Part shown: in pieces, positions 1 to 6,269 of the stretch | How positions within the stretch are numbered: the first letter of the stretch is position 1 | How the letters are laid out: each line of letters opens with the position of its first letter | Origin: UBA6136 sp964344495 | Lineage (GTDB): Bacteria > Pseudomonadota > Gammaproteobacteria > Methylococcales > Methylococcaceae | Assembly (NCBI GenBank): GCA_964344495.1 | Contig: CAYFNI010000032.1 | Coordinates: 1-23,858, forward strand | Direction: 5' to 3' | DNA: 23,858 nt | The notes under the pieces: generated by a model | Seen by the model: only the letters and a program-made list of their open reading frames with translations | Database searches by the model: none | What the model was told of the DNA's origin: nothing | Position numbers and translations under genes: made by a program

Positions 1-1
1 G

Positions 2-232
2 ACACAAAGGGGCCACGTTGCGTGTTCTGCAGTTCAGTCCAAGCTCGATAGAGACAATCCTTGCATCGGTACGATTCGGTGTAGAGAAAATTAACGCCTT
101 CCAGTCCGTGTTGCTGATAACGCTTCCGCCCGAGGTAAGGTTGCCCGGATTCGGGAGATTCGAAAGCGCGACCACATCCTGCGCATGGGCTGAAGAAAAC
201 AAAGAAATTAAAATAAAAAGGGAGCGGATGCG
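2..232 (-). CDS. Partial secreted protein with N-terminal signal peptide
   Basis: The minus strand is open through this whole stretch and enters it from the assembly gap. The visible protein (77 residues, no start or stop) begins RIRSLFILISLF and continues to SSAHAQ, a basic n-region, a hydrophobic core and an AHA-Q cleavage site. The mature part starts QDVVALSNLPNPG and has a serine/glycine/asparagine-rich beta-like pattern (SGGSVISNTDWKALIFSTP). This resembles the start of surface 'choice-of-anchor' type domains, but that is pattern resemblance only. The start codon lies in or beyond the gap at 234-243, and the 3' end lies outside the window. The overlapping plus-strand frame shows no such features. 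Base composition is more AT-rich than in the genes after 2042. Function is unknown. Confidence 0.55.
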
Positions 233-233
233 A

Positions 234-243
234 NNNNNNNNNN
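234..243. other. Assembly gap (10 N)
   Basis: Ten consecutive N. The gap separates the collagen-like gene from the signal-peptide gene, so their adjacency and spacing are a scaffolding inference. Ten N is probably a nominal length. Confidence 0.95.
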
Positions 244-613
244 CATTCTGACCATCAAAGGCAATAGTATCTGGTCGATCACCAACTGATACCTGTCTCT
301 CCGACGCACCATACCATTTTAGTAATGCTGCCTGCATTGGATTATAAGAACCAATTGGTCCTTGTGCTCCCGCAGGTCCAGTTGCACCCTGAATCCCCTG
401 TGGACCTGTATCGCCCTTATCCCCTTTAGCACCTCCGGCGGGACCTCGAGGACCAACAGCCCCTTGAGCGCCGGCCAAGCCCTGGTCCCCCCTAGCTCCT
501 TTCGCCCCTACAGGTCCCCTGTCGCCGGACAATCCTTTATCACCCATCGGTCCTTTTGGACCAACCGGACCTACAGGACCAACATCTCCTCTGGGTGCTA
601 TCGTTACCGGCAT
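244..613 (-). CDS. Collagen-like Gly-X-Y repeat protein, 3' end cut by gap
   Basis: Read on the minus strand from an ATG at 613-611, this gives 123 residues before the gap. From residue 9 there are about 27 Gly-X-Y triplets (GDV, GPV, GPK, GPM, GDK, GDR, GAK and so on) with one four-residue interruption (GGAK). This is a bacterial collagen-like triple-helix domain. After the repeats comes SYNPMQAALLKWYG, then VGDRPDTIAFDGQN, which looks like the start of a YVTN/NHL-type beta-propeller blade; that last point is inference. No signal peptide is visible. The ATG is only 3 bp from the left end of the insertion sequence, so either the gene starts here by chance, with an AAGGGA ribosome-site-like sequence inside the IS end, or its true N-terminus was removed. 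Codon use is AT-richer than in the chromosome to the right, suggesting transfer. Confidence 0.7.
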
Positions 614-615
614 TT

Positions 616-647
616 TGAGGTTCCCTTCATTCTTCGCCCACCAAGGG
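616..647 (+). repeat. IS left inverted repeat
   Basis: Begins TGAGGTTCCC and ends CCAAGGG. It pairs with the reverse complement of 1870-1901, with 6 mismatches in 32. Confidence 0.85.
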
Positions 648-684
648 TAACGTAAGATGAACGTTATTGAAGTGGAGAAATGGA

Positions 685-975
685 ATGAAGATTCCCAGAC
701 AGGCATACACCCTTGAGTTCAAGGAACTCGCTGTCGAAAGGGTGAAATCAGGACAATCGATTGCGGGAACTGCTCGCGAACTTGGTGTGATTGAGCAGAC
801 TCTGCGGAACTGGGTCAGCGCATCATCGAAAGGCAAGCTCAAAGGTCCCAAGAGCGGTAATGTTACTGACGAGCAGATGGAGGTTTCCCGTCTGAAGGCC
901 GAACTGATTCGCACCCAGAGGGAGCTAGAGATAATAAAAAAAGCGGCGGCGTACTTCGCGAAAGATGCGCTTTGA
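685..975 (+). CDS. IS3-family transposase OrfA (helix-turn-helix)
   Basis: A 96-residue protein starting MKIPRQAYTLEFKELAVE. This is the typical N-terminus of IS3/IS911-type OrfA, a DNA-binding HTH protein that recognises the IS ends. The HTH region is about residues 8-50 (SIAGTARELGV..QTLRNW). The C-terminal part (VSRLKAELIRTQRELEIIKKA) is a leucine-zipper-like coiled coil used for multimerisation in this family. I chose the ATG at 685 because a GGAG lies 7 bases upstream; an in-frame TTG at 667 is the alternative. It overlaps orfB by 4 bases, and an A7 run near its end should allow -1 frameshifting to produce the OrfAB transposase. Confidence 0.9.
   Translation: MKIPRQAYTLEFKELAVERVKSGQSIAGTARELGVIEQTLRNWVSASSKGKLKGPKSGNVTDEQMEVSRLKAELIRTQRELEIIKKAAAYFAKDAL
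936..943 (+). promoter_or_regulatory. Programmed -1 frameshift slippery site
   Basis: Seven A followed by G. In the orfA frame this reads A AAA AAA G, a slippery heptamer of the kind used by IS3-family elements. OrfB lies in the -1 frame, which is open from here into orfB, so slippage would give a continuous OrfAB protein. Confidence 0.75.
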
Positions 976-1862
976 AGTACGCCTGGATGGATGCGCATGA
1001 GGGCTTTTACGGTGTGAGTGAGCTTTGTAGCGCACTCAGCGTTAGCCCCAACGGTTACAGGGCGTGGAAGCGAGGCGGCACCCCGACTCGGAAACGACTG
1101 ACGGATGCCCAGTTGGTCGCTCTGATCCGTTCGATCCACGCCGAGTTCAAGGGCGCTTATGGCAGCCCAAGAATGACCGAGGAATTGAAGGCCCGCGGAC
1201 TTCCGGTCAGCAAGGGGCGTGTTGAGCGGTTGATGCGTGAAAACGGTATCCGTGCGAGGCACAAGCGTCGCTACAAAGCGACAACGGACTCCAAACACAC
1301 GATGCCGGTGGCCCCGAACCTTTTGGCTAGAAAATTCGCGCCGTCCGAGCCCAATCAGGCCTGGACGTCGGACATAACCTATCTCTGGACTACGGAGGGT
1401 TGGCTCTACTTGGCCGTGGTGATTGATCTCTTCAACCGGGAGGTTGTGGGTTGGTCTATCAAGCCCAGAATGACCGTCGACATGGTCACGGATGCGCTGC
1501 GGATGGCATGGTTCCGGAGAAAGCCCGCGAAAGGACTGATCCATCACTCGGACCGTGGCAGCCAATACGCCGCAGGGGCATTTCAGGATCTCCTCCGTGA
1601 GTATGGGATGTTGTGTTCGATGAGTCGAAAAGGAAACTGCTGGGACAACGCTCCGACGGAAAGTTGGTTCGGCGGTTTCAAGAATGAGCGGATCCATGGT
1701 GAACCTTATGTGGATCAGCGGAAAATGCGTGAGATTGTTTTCGAGTACATTGAGGTTTTCTACAATCGAAAAAGAAGACACTCTACGCTGGGCTACCAGT
1801 CCCCGATTCAATATCTCAGCCGATGGGCTGAGAATCCAGATCCGGGAAAACAGGCAGCCTGA
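972..1862 (+). CDS. IS3-family transposase OrfB (DDE integrase core)
   Basis: A 296-residue protein with an N-terminal HTH_21-like region (YGSPRMTEELKARG, about 63-76) and an rve-type catalytic core. The catalytic triad is visible: D134 (WTSDITYLW), D194 (HHSDRGSQYA) and E230 (NAPTESWFGGFKNE). The 35-residue D-E spacing is that of the IS3 family DD(35)E. The C-terminal YNRKRRHSTLGYQSP motif is also diagnostic. The frame begins at a TTG that overlaps the orfA stop; the working transposase is probably the frameshifted OrfAB fusion. No internal stops or missing catalytic residues were seen. Confidence 0.92.
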   Translation: MKYAWMDAHEGFYGVSELCSALSVSPNGYRAWKRGGTPTRKRLTDAQLVALIRSIHAEFKGAYGSPRMTEELKARGLPVSKGRVERLMRENGIRARHKRRYKATTDSKHTMPVAPNLLARKFAPSEPNQAWTSDITYLWTTEGWLYLAVVIDLFNREVVGWSIKPRMTVDMVTDALRMAWFRRKPAKGLIHHSDRGSQYAAGAFQDLLREYGMLCSMSRKGNCWDNAPTESWFGGFKNERIHGEPYVDQRKMREIVFEYIEVFYNRKRRHSTLGYQSPIQYLSRWAENPDPGKQAA

Positions 1863-1869
1863 ATAGCCG

Positions 1870-1901
1870 CCCTTGTTGGTCGAAAAACGAGGGGAAGCTC
1901 A
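1870..1901 (-). repeat. IS right inverted repeat
   Basis: The reverse complement begins TGAGCTTCCCC and ends CAACAAGGG. It is the partner of the left repeat at 616-647 and begins just after the orfB stop. Confidence 0.85.
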
Positions 1902-2005
1902 TCCTAGCCGTTTACGCCGAACACGACTATCCTCCCGACCTTCAGGGCCTGCTCTCGGCCTTGGGCCCCTGCAACGGGGCGCCGTCAGCGCCCCGCAAAA
2001 ACTGA
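1902..2005 (+). pseudogene. Possible 3' remnant of a gene truncated by the IS
   Basis: Directly after the IS, one plus-strand frame reads LAVYAEHDYPPDLQGLLSALG and ends at a TGA at 2003-2005, about 34 codons in all. Third positions are mostly G or C, as in the flanking chromosomal genes, and the residues look protein-like. The likeliest reading is the C-terminal end of a gene whose front was lost when the IS arrived or when DNA recombined at it. I do not recognise the family. Being so short, it could also be chance. Confidence 0.3.
1975..1995. terminator. GC hairpin between convergent units
   Basis: Perfect 8-bp stem CGGGGCGC / GCGCCCCG around the loop CGTCA. It sits 47 bp past the minus-strand glycosyltransferase stop and at the end of the possible plus-strand remnant. 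There is no T run on either strand, so terminator activity is only inferred. Confidence 0.4.
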
Positions 2006-2041
2006 CCCCTGGCCCTTATAAGGCGGCCGTTTGCTTTCCCC

Positions 2042-3220
2042 TCAGCCCAACGTCGACCGAAGATTCAACCGATACCGCCTGCCGCGCCAGTTGACCTCGC
2101 GCTTGAACCAGATCTGCCCATAAATGAGCGGCGCTGACAACCAGATCAGCAGCGAGCCCCAAAAGTACTTGAGCGGGATCGGTGCGCCGGCCATCAGAAA
2201 ATGCAGGCGGTTCATCGTCACCATGACCGAAAGAGGTAATAGCAAGGCCAGGCCTCCGGTCAGGAGATCTCCCTGAATCAGGGCAACAGGTGCAACCAGC
2301 AGACCGACCCACAGCGCCGTTCCGGAGAGCCAATGGGGCAGTTTCGTCGACCAGAACGGGAGGCCAGACATGGAAAAGGCAATCCAGCGGATCAGGATGC
2401 CGACAAACTCCTCGACGCTGGAATCCTGCTGAATGATAGCCGCCGCCTTGGGCGACAGCTTGTTCAGATACCCAACGTCATTGAAGCGGCGGCCGATGTA
2501 CATGTCGTCCACCAGCTGACCCTCGACGTCCTCCAGTCCCCCCATGGCCTGAATGGCTTCTCGCCGCAAGACCATCATATGCCCCATGATGAACGGCAGT
2601 GTATCGTCGGACTGTCGGGCCGTTGCCAGCGCGGCCGGCTCGTACAGACCATTGATCATCAGTGCATAACCGACATCGCCGAGCGTTCTGGGTGTCGCAG
2701 TGGAGACCACGGTGGGAAACGCAGCGCCGACTCGCTCATCCGAGAGCAGGGTCGTCACCAGAATACGCAGATCCTCCGCATCCTGACGAATATCGGAGTC
2801 CACAAACGCGATCAACTCATGGTGACTGGCCTGCAAACCAACGATCATCGCATTCAGCTTGCCGGTGCGATTGGAAGGCGGCTGGCCTGAAAACAGTATT
2901 CTGGCATCATCCGACCGACCCGACTGACGGCGCTCATCCATGACTTTCCGCACCAGTGCCACGCCGGGCTCCTGATCGTCATCGAACACGAACAGCGTTT
3001 CCAGGGGCCCGGGATAGCCATGCTCAAAGCCGGCGCGGATATTGTCCTCGAGTCCAGCATCCAGCCCTTTGATCGGGCGAATGACCGATAGGGAGGGGTA
3101 ATCCGTCAACGCCTTTTGGCCCGGCGGACTCAGAATGGCACGTCGCTGCCACAGAAAGAACAGCCAGACCCACGCCAGCAGGGCGAGCATAAAAACGATC
3201 AGCATGATGTCAAGATTCAC
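2042..3220 (-). CDS. hpnI: GT2/GT21-like membrane glycosyltransferase, HpnI-like
   Basis: A 392-residue protein. An N-terminal membrane segment (about 6-24, MLIVFMLALLAWVWLFFLW) is followed by a GT-A domain and three C-terminal membrane segments (about 295-375). Ceramide-glucosyltransferase-type motifs are visible: VIRPIKG near 47, DDDQEPG near 80, the DSD metal site at 141-143, EGQLVDD with D238/D239, and IRW at 277-279 (the family (Q/R)xxRW box, with the first residue changed). HpnI is known to transfer N-acetylglucosamine to bacteriohopanetetrol in hopanoid synthesis; length and topology fit, but no other hopanoid gene is in the window, so a related lipid glycosyltransferase is possible. 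I chose the GTG start at 3220 because AGGAG lies 6 bases upstream. The frame stays open further upstream, but without a ribosome site. Confidence 0.75.
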   Translation of the reverse strand: MNLDIMLIVFMLALLAWVWLFFLWQRRAILSPPGQKALTDYPSLSVIRPIKGLDAGLEDNIRAGFEHGYPGPLETLFVFDDDQEPGVALVRKVMDERRQSGRSDDARILFSGQPPSNRTGKLNAMIVGLQASHHELIAFVDSDIRQDAEDLRILVTTLLSDERVGAAFPTVVSTATPRTLGDVGYALMINGLYEPAALATARQSDDTLPFIMGHMMVLRREAIQAMGGLEDVEGQLVDDMYIGRRFNDVGYLNKLSPKAAAIIQQDSSVEEFVGILIRWIAFSMSGLPFWSTKLPHWLSGTALWVGLLVAPVALIQGDLLTGGLALLLPLSVMVTMNRLHFLMAGAPIPLKYFWGSLLIWLSAPLIYGQIWFKREVNWRGRRYRLNLRSTLG

Positions 3221-3337
3221 CCACGACTCCTGGAGGCGATTGGTTGATGGTCCGGGAATTCCTACGCAGTGACGGTCGCTCCTCAACGAGTAGCCTGACC
3301 CTCCCAGCCAGTGGGTGTTTGCCCGAGGTAAAAATGC

Positions 3338-4057
3338 TTACTTCAGCGTGGATAGAAATCGATTGAAGAAGCCCGTTCGGTCTTTGTTTTTGTGTCTGGC
3401 ATCGGCCAATTCGCGCGGTAACTCGGCTTTCAGCTTGAGATCGGACAACTGCGACAAAGGCCGCACCGATGCCTGCTCGGCTTTTTCCAGATAGGTCAGC
3501 GCCCGATCAAACTCACCCTGCTCCAGATAAAAGTCACCCAGAAAATAATTGGTATCCAGATTATCCGGGAAGTACCGGGCAGCGATTTCAAGATACCGGT
3601 GCGCGACCTCATCATCACCGAAGGACAGCGGCCAACCCGGCAGCCGGTAATAGAGATTGCCGAGAATCACATAGGCGCTGCCCTCCATCGCCAGCGGGTC
3701 CAGATCCAGCGCTCGCAGCAACGTCTCCCGCGCCTGGCTGACACGCCTGAGCGCACCAAATCCACCTTCCGCACCCGCCAGTGAGCACAACACCAGCGCT
3801 TTGAAAATCAATGGCTCGGCTGACTTGGGATAGCGACGAATCAACGCCTCCGATGGCGCAAGAAACGCCTCCAGCGCCTGCTTCTGTCCTGCATCCGGCG
3901 GACCATAGAAAACGGTGGCCCACCGATCCTTGATGGGCTGGACAGCCTCCATGGCAACCGACTCTCCCGCCCGCACCACGCCGGTCACACTCAGGCAGAG
4001 CAACGCGCCACCCGCGAACCAGGCACGCACTGAACGCAAAAAGGGTTTCCCCGTCAT
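3338..4057 (-). CDS. Secreted TPR-repeat protein
   Basis: A 239-residue protein with a signal peptide: a basic start (MTGKPFLRSVRAW), then FAGGALLCLSVTGVVRAGE, with probable cleavage after VRA. The mature part has TPR-like helix pairs, clearest at about 155-190 (DTNYFLGDFYLEQGEFDRALTYLEKAEQ). Earlier repeats surround SEALIRRYPKSAEPLIFKAL and ALDLDPLAMEGSAYVILGNLYY. It is probably a periplasmic scaffold, and the exact role is unknown. I used the ATG at 4057; the frame also opens from a TTG at 4075. A TATAAA at 4106-4111 lies about 50 bp upstream. It follows ruvA by 215 bp on the same strand, in the place where ruvB would be expected, but it is unrelated to RuvB. Confidence 0.75.
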   Translation of the reverse strand: MTGKPFLRSVRAWFAGGALLCLSVTGVVRAGESVAMEAVQPIKDRWATVFYGPPDAGQKQALEAFLAPSEALIRRYPKSAEPLIFKALVLCSLAGAEGGFGALRRVSQARETLLRALDLDPLAMEGSAYVILGNLYYRLPGWPLSFGDDEVAHRYLEIAARYFPDNLDTNYFLGDFYLEQGEFDRALTYLEKAEQASVRPLSQLSDLKLKAELPRELADARHKNKDRTGFFNRFLSTLK

Positions 4058-4105
4058 ATGGCCCACACTGATCAAACTGCACCCTTTTCCGCTTTCCTCA
4101 AGCGC

Positions 4106-4138
4106 TTTATAAGCATTTTCTGCAATTTACACCGGTGT
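4106..4138 (-). promoter_or_regulatory. Candidate promoter with overlapping palindrome
   Basis: On the minus strand TATAAA (4106-4111) is a good -10 match. Seventeen bases further upstream, where the -35 element should lie, is the perfect palindrome ACACCGGTGT (4129-4138) instead of a -35 consensus. This is what a regulator-dependent promoter for the TPR gene could look like. Confidence 0.3.
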
Positions 4139-4272
4139 TGGCAATCACCCACCCACTGCGCGACACGCTTCTTCAGCCCGGAACCCCGCGGTTGCAGGGA
4201 CGTGGCCCTTCGAGCAGCCGAACCCAGACCCCACGCCTTTGGCCGTCTGTCGTCATAGGTGTTCCGGCCCCG

Positions 4273-4869
4273 CTACCTGGCCGAGGATTGCAGCGCCAGG
4301 CGAATGAGTTCCTCGCTGCTTTTACCGTCTTGTGGAAGACGCTTGACCAGTTGTGACGCATCCTGCGGCTTGAAACCAAGCGCCACCAGCGCTTCGACCG
4401 CCTCCTCCGCCGGATTCGCTTCTGGCATCGCCAGGGGTGCGGCGCCTGGCAGGTGGACGACGCCAAGCTCAGGCAAGCGATCCCGCAATTCGATGATCAG
4501 CCGTTCCGCCGTCTTCTTGCCAACTCCAGGCAACCGTACCAGGCGCGCCGTATCCTGATGTTCGACGGCACGATGGAAATCCTCGACACTCAGGCCTGAC
4601 AGGATGCCCAAAGCCAGTTTGGCGCCAACGCCATTGACCTTGATGAGGGTCCGAAACAGGCTGCGCTCGGTCTCGGAACCAAAGCCGAACAGGCTGTGGG
4701 CATCCTCGCGGATAGCCAGATGGGTGTAGAGCGTTACTTCCGCACCCAGTTCCGGCAAGGCATAGAAGGTCGACATCGGCGCATCGACTTCATAGCCCAC
4801 CCCGCGGACATCTACCAGCAGGGAAGGCGGCTTCTTGGCGACCAGCACGCCGCGCAAAAAACCGATCAT
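4273..4869 (-). CDS. ruvA: Holliday junction DNA helicase subunit RuvA
   Basis: A 198-residue protein beginning MIGFLRGVLVAKKPP. RuvA binds four-way junctions as a tetramer and directs RuvB-driven branch migration. It has an N-terminal OB-fold (1-64, DVRGVGYEV), two helix-hairpin-helix motifs (KVNGVGAKLALGIL near 78 and RLPGVGKKTAERLIIEL near 113), an acidic or proline-rich linker, and a C-terminal RuvB-binding domain (about 152-198, EEAVEALVALGFKPQDA). Length matches the family (about 200). The ATG at 4869 overlaps the ruvC stop as ATGA, so the two are translationally coupled. No ruvB follows, although yebC-ruvC-ruvA-ruvB is the common gammaproteobacterial order. Confidence 0.97.
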   Translation of the reverse strand: MIGFLRGVLVAKKPPSLLVDVRGVGYEVDAPMSTFYALPELGAEVTLYTHLAIREDAHSLFGFGSETERSLFRTLIKVNGVGAKLALGILSGLSVEDFHRAVEHQDTARLVRLPGVGKKTAERLIIELRDRLPELGVVHLPGAAPLAMPEANPAEEAVEALVALGFKPQDASQLVKRLPQDGKSSEELIRLALQSSAR

Positions 4870-5372
4870 GACGAGCGCCCGATGGCTCGGGCCATCCGTA
4901 AATGCGTCTGGCGATGGTGGATATGGCACATGGCGATCCCGAGGGCATCACTGGCGTCGCCGGGCAACACCTCGCTCACACCGAGCAGAAAACGAACCAT
5001 GTGCTGGACCTGTGATTTCTCCGCGCTGCCCTTGCCGACCAGCGCCTGCTTGACCTGACGGGCGGCATACTCGTGGACCGGCAGGCCGGCGTTCATGGCG
5101 GCACAAATAGCCGCCCCGCGCGCCTGCCCCAACTTCAGCGCCGAATCGGCGTTGCGCGCCATGAAAACCTGCTCGATGGCCATTTCTGTAGGGCGGTATT
5201 CGCGGGCGACCTGATAAATGCCGTCGTAAATCTGCTTCAAGCGCGCCGGCAGGTCGTCGGAATCGGTGCGGATGGTGCCGTAGGTGACCAGCACCGGGCC
5301 CTTGAGGCCATCGTGAATGATGCCGTAACCGGTGCATCGGGAACCGGGATCAATGCCGAGAATACTGACCAC
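4866..5372 (-). CDS. ruvC: Crossover junction endodeoxyribonuclease RuvC
   Basis: A 168-residue protein that resolves Holliday junctions by symmetrical nicking. The four acidic active-site residues are present: D8 (LGIDPGSRCTGYG), E67 (AIEQVF), D139 and D142 (GDASDALGIA). Each is one residue on from the E. coli numbering. The start is a GTG at 5372 with GGTGAG just upstream; the frame is open further 5', but that extension is unlike RuvC. It lies 82 bp after yebC and overlaps ruvA by 4 bases. The nuclease looks intact. Confidence 0.96.
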   Translation of the reverse strand: MVSILGIDPGSRCTGYGIIHDGLKGPVLVTYGTIRTDSDDLPARLKQIYDGIYQVAREYRPTEMAIEQVFMARNADSALKLGQARGAAICAAMNAGLPVHEYAARQVKQALVGKGSAEKSQVQHMVRFLLGVSEVLPGDASDALGIAMCHIHHRQTHLRMARAIGRSS

Positions 5373-5454
5373 GCCGCTCACCCCGCCCGTAACCGGAGCC
5401 CGTCCCGGCCGAACCACTCGAGCGCGAACGGCGGCGCCAAGGGCGTCACCGGGG

Positions 5455-6201
5455 TCAACCGAGCCGCGCGAGGATGTCCTCGCTGATATCGGCGTTGGAA
5501 TAGACATTCTGGACATCATCCAGGTCTTCCAGTCGCTCCAGCAGGCGGATCATCTTGCCGGCATCCTCTTCATCCAGCACGACCGTCGTGCTGGCGCGCA
5601 GGGTCACTTCCGCGTTTTCCGGCGGGTAACCGGCCACCACCAGCGCATCCCGCACGGCCTCGAACTGATCGGGCGCGACCAGCACATCAACCGAACGATC
5701 CTCCTGCGTGATCACGTCATCGGCGCCCGCCTCCAGCGCAGCTTCCATCAACGCATCTTCATCAACGCCAGCCGGGTAACTCAGCAGGCCGGTCTTGCTG
5801 AACAGATAACCGACCGAGCCATCGGTGCCAAGGTTGCCGCCAGCCTTGCTGAAGGCATGACGCACTTCAGCCACTGTGCGCTGGCGGTTGTCGGTCAGGC
5901 AATCAACCATCACCGCCACACCGCCAGGGCCGTACCCCTCGTAGCGGATTTCATCGTAGTTGTCGCCCTCGCCCGCTCCGGTGCCTTTCTTGATGGCCCG
6001 CTCGATGGTGTCCTTGGACATGTTGGCGGTCAACGCCTTGTCCACGGCGGCGCGCAGGCGCGGGTTATTGCCGGCATCACCGCCCCCGGCACGCGCCGAT
6101 ACGGTGATTTCGCGGATCAGTTTGGTGAAGAGCTTGCCTCTGCGGGCATCCTGCGCACCCTTGCGGTGCTGAATGTTGGCCCACTTGCTGTGACCTGCCA
6201 T
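5455..6201 (-). CDS. yebC: YebC/TACO1-family translational or transcriptional regulator
   Basis: A 248-residue protein starting MAGHSKWANIQHRKGAQDA, the invariant YebC signature. Length is as in E. coli (246). Other family segments include GKLFTKLIREITVSAR, NPRLRAAVDKALTANMSKDTIERAI and EGYGPGGVAVMV. Family members have been linked to translation of difficult proline-rich stretches and, in some species, to transcription control. It is cytoplasmic, with three domains. A GGAGG lies about 12 bp before the ATG. It heads the yebC-ruvC-ruvA run, downstream of the hairpin that follows ndh. Confidence 0.97.
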   Translation of the reverse strand: MAGHSKWANIQHRKGAQDARRGKLFTKLIREITVSARAGGGDAGNNPRLRAAVDKALTANMSKDTIERAIKKGTGAGEGDNYDEIRYEGYGPGGVAVMVDCLTDNRQRTVAEVRHAFSKAGGNLGTDGSVGYLFSKTGLLSYPAGVDEDALMEAALEAGADDVITQEDRSVDVLVAPDQFEAVRDALVVAGYPPENAEVTLRASTTVVLDEEDAGKMIRLLERLEDLDDVQNVYSNADISEDILARLG

Positions 6202-6233
6202 GTCCCTGAACGTCCTCCGTCGAAAGTGTGAAT

Positions 6234-6258
6234 GATGCGGCCGAAAACGGGCCGCATC
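6234..6258 (-). terminator. Strong hairpin after ndh
   Basis: Perfect 9-bp stem GATGCGGCC / GGCCGCATC with a 7-base loop. It lies 11 bp after the ndh stop and before the yebC start. There is no long T tract on the minus strand (ATTC follows), so it may be a weak or Rho-assisted terminator or an RNA-stability element. Confidence 0.55.
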
Positions 6259-6269
6259 TTACCACTCGC

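Larger units (their letters stand above)
616..1901 (+). mobile_element. IS3-family insertion sequence, complete
   Basis: The element is 1286 bp long, carries orfA and orfB in the IS3 arrangement, and is bounded by inverted repeats beginning TG and ending CA as in the IS3 family. The left and right ends match at 26 of 32 positions by direct comparison. Both transposase frames are open and the DDE residues are present, so it looks functional. The 3-5 bases flanking the ends (ATTT left, TCCT right) do not match, so no target duplication is visible. That suggests a rearrangement across the IS rather than a fresh simple insertion. Confidence 0.88.

Noticed and set aside
362..655. Plus-strand open frame of 97 codons over the collagen-like region
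   Set aside because: The opposite strand has a regular Gly-X-Y periodicity that cannot arise by chance; the plus-strand frame only mirrors it.
627..1811. A 394-codon minus-strand open frame across the insertion sequence
   Set aside because: It lies opposite clear IS3 orfA and orfB with DDE residues and is a shadow.
2333..2890. Plus-strand open frame opposite the glycosyltransferase
   Set aside because: No motifs; the minus strand carries the conserved DSD and VDD sites.
5332..6231. Plus-strand open frame of 299 codons opposite yebC
   Set aside because: YebC on the minus strand is complete and highly conserved in sequence.
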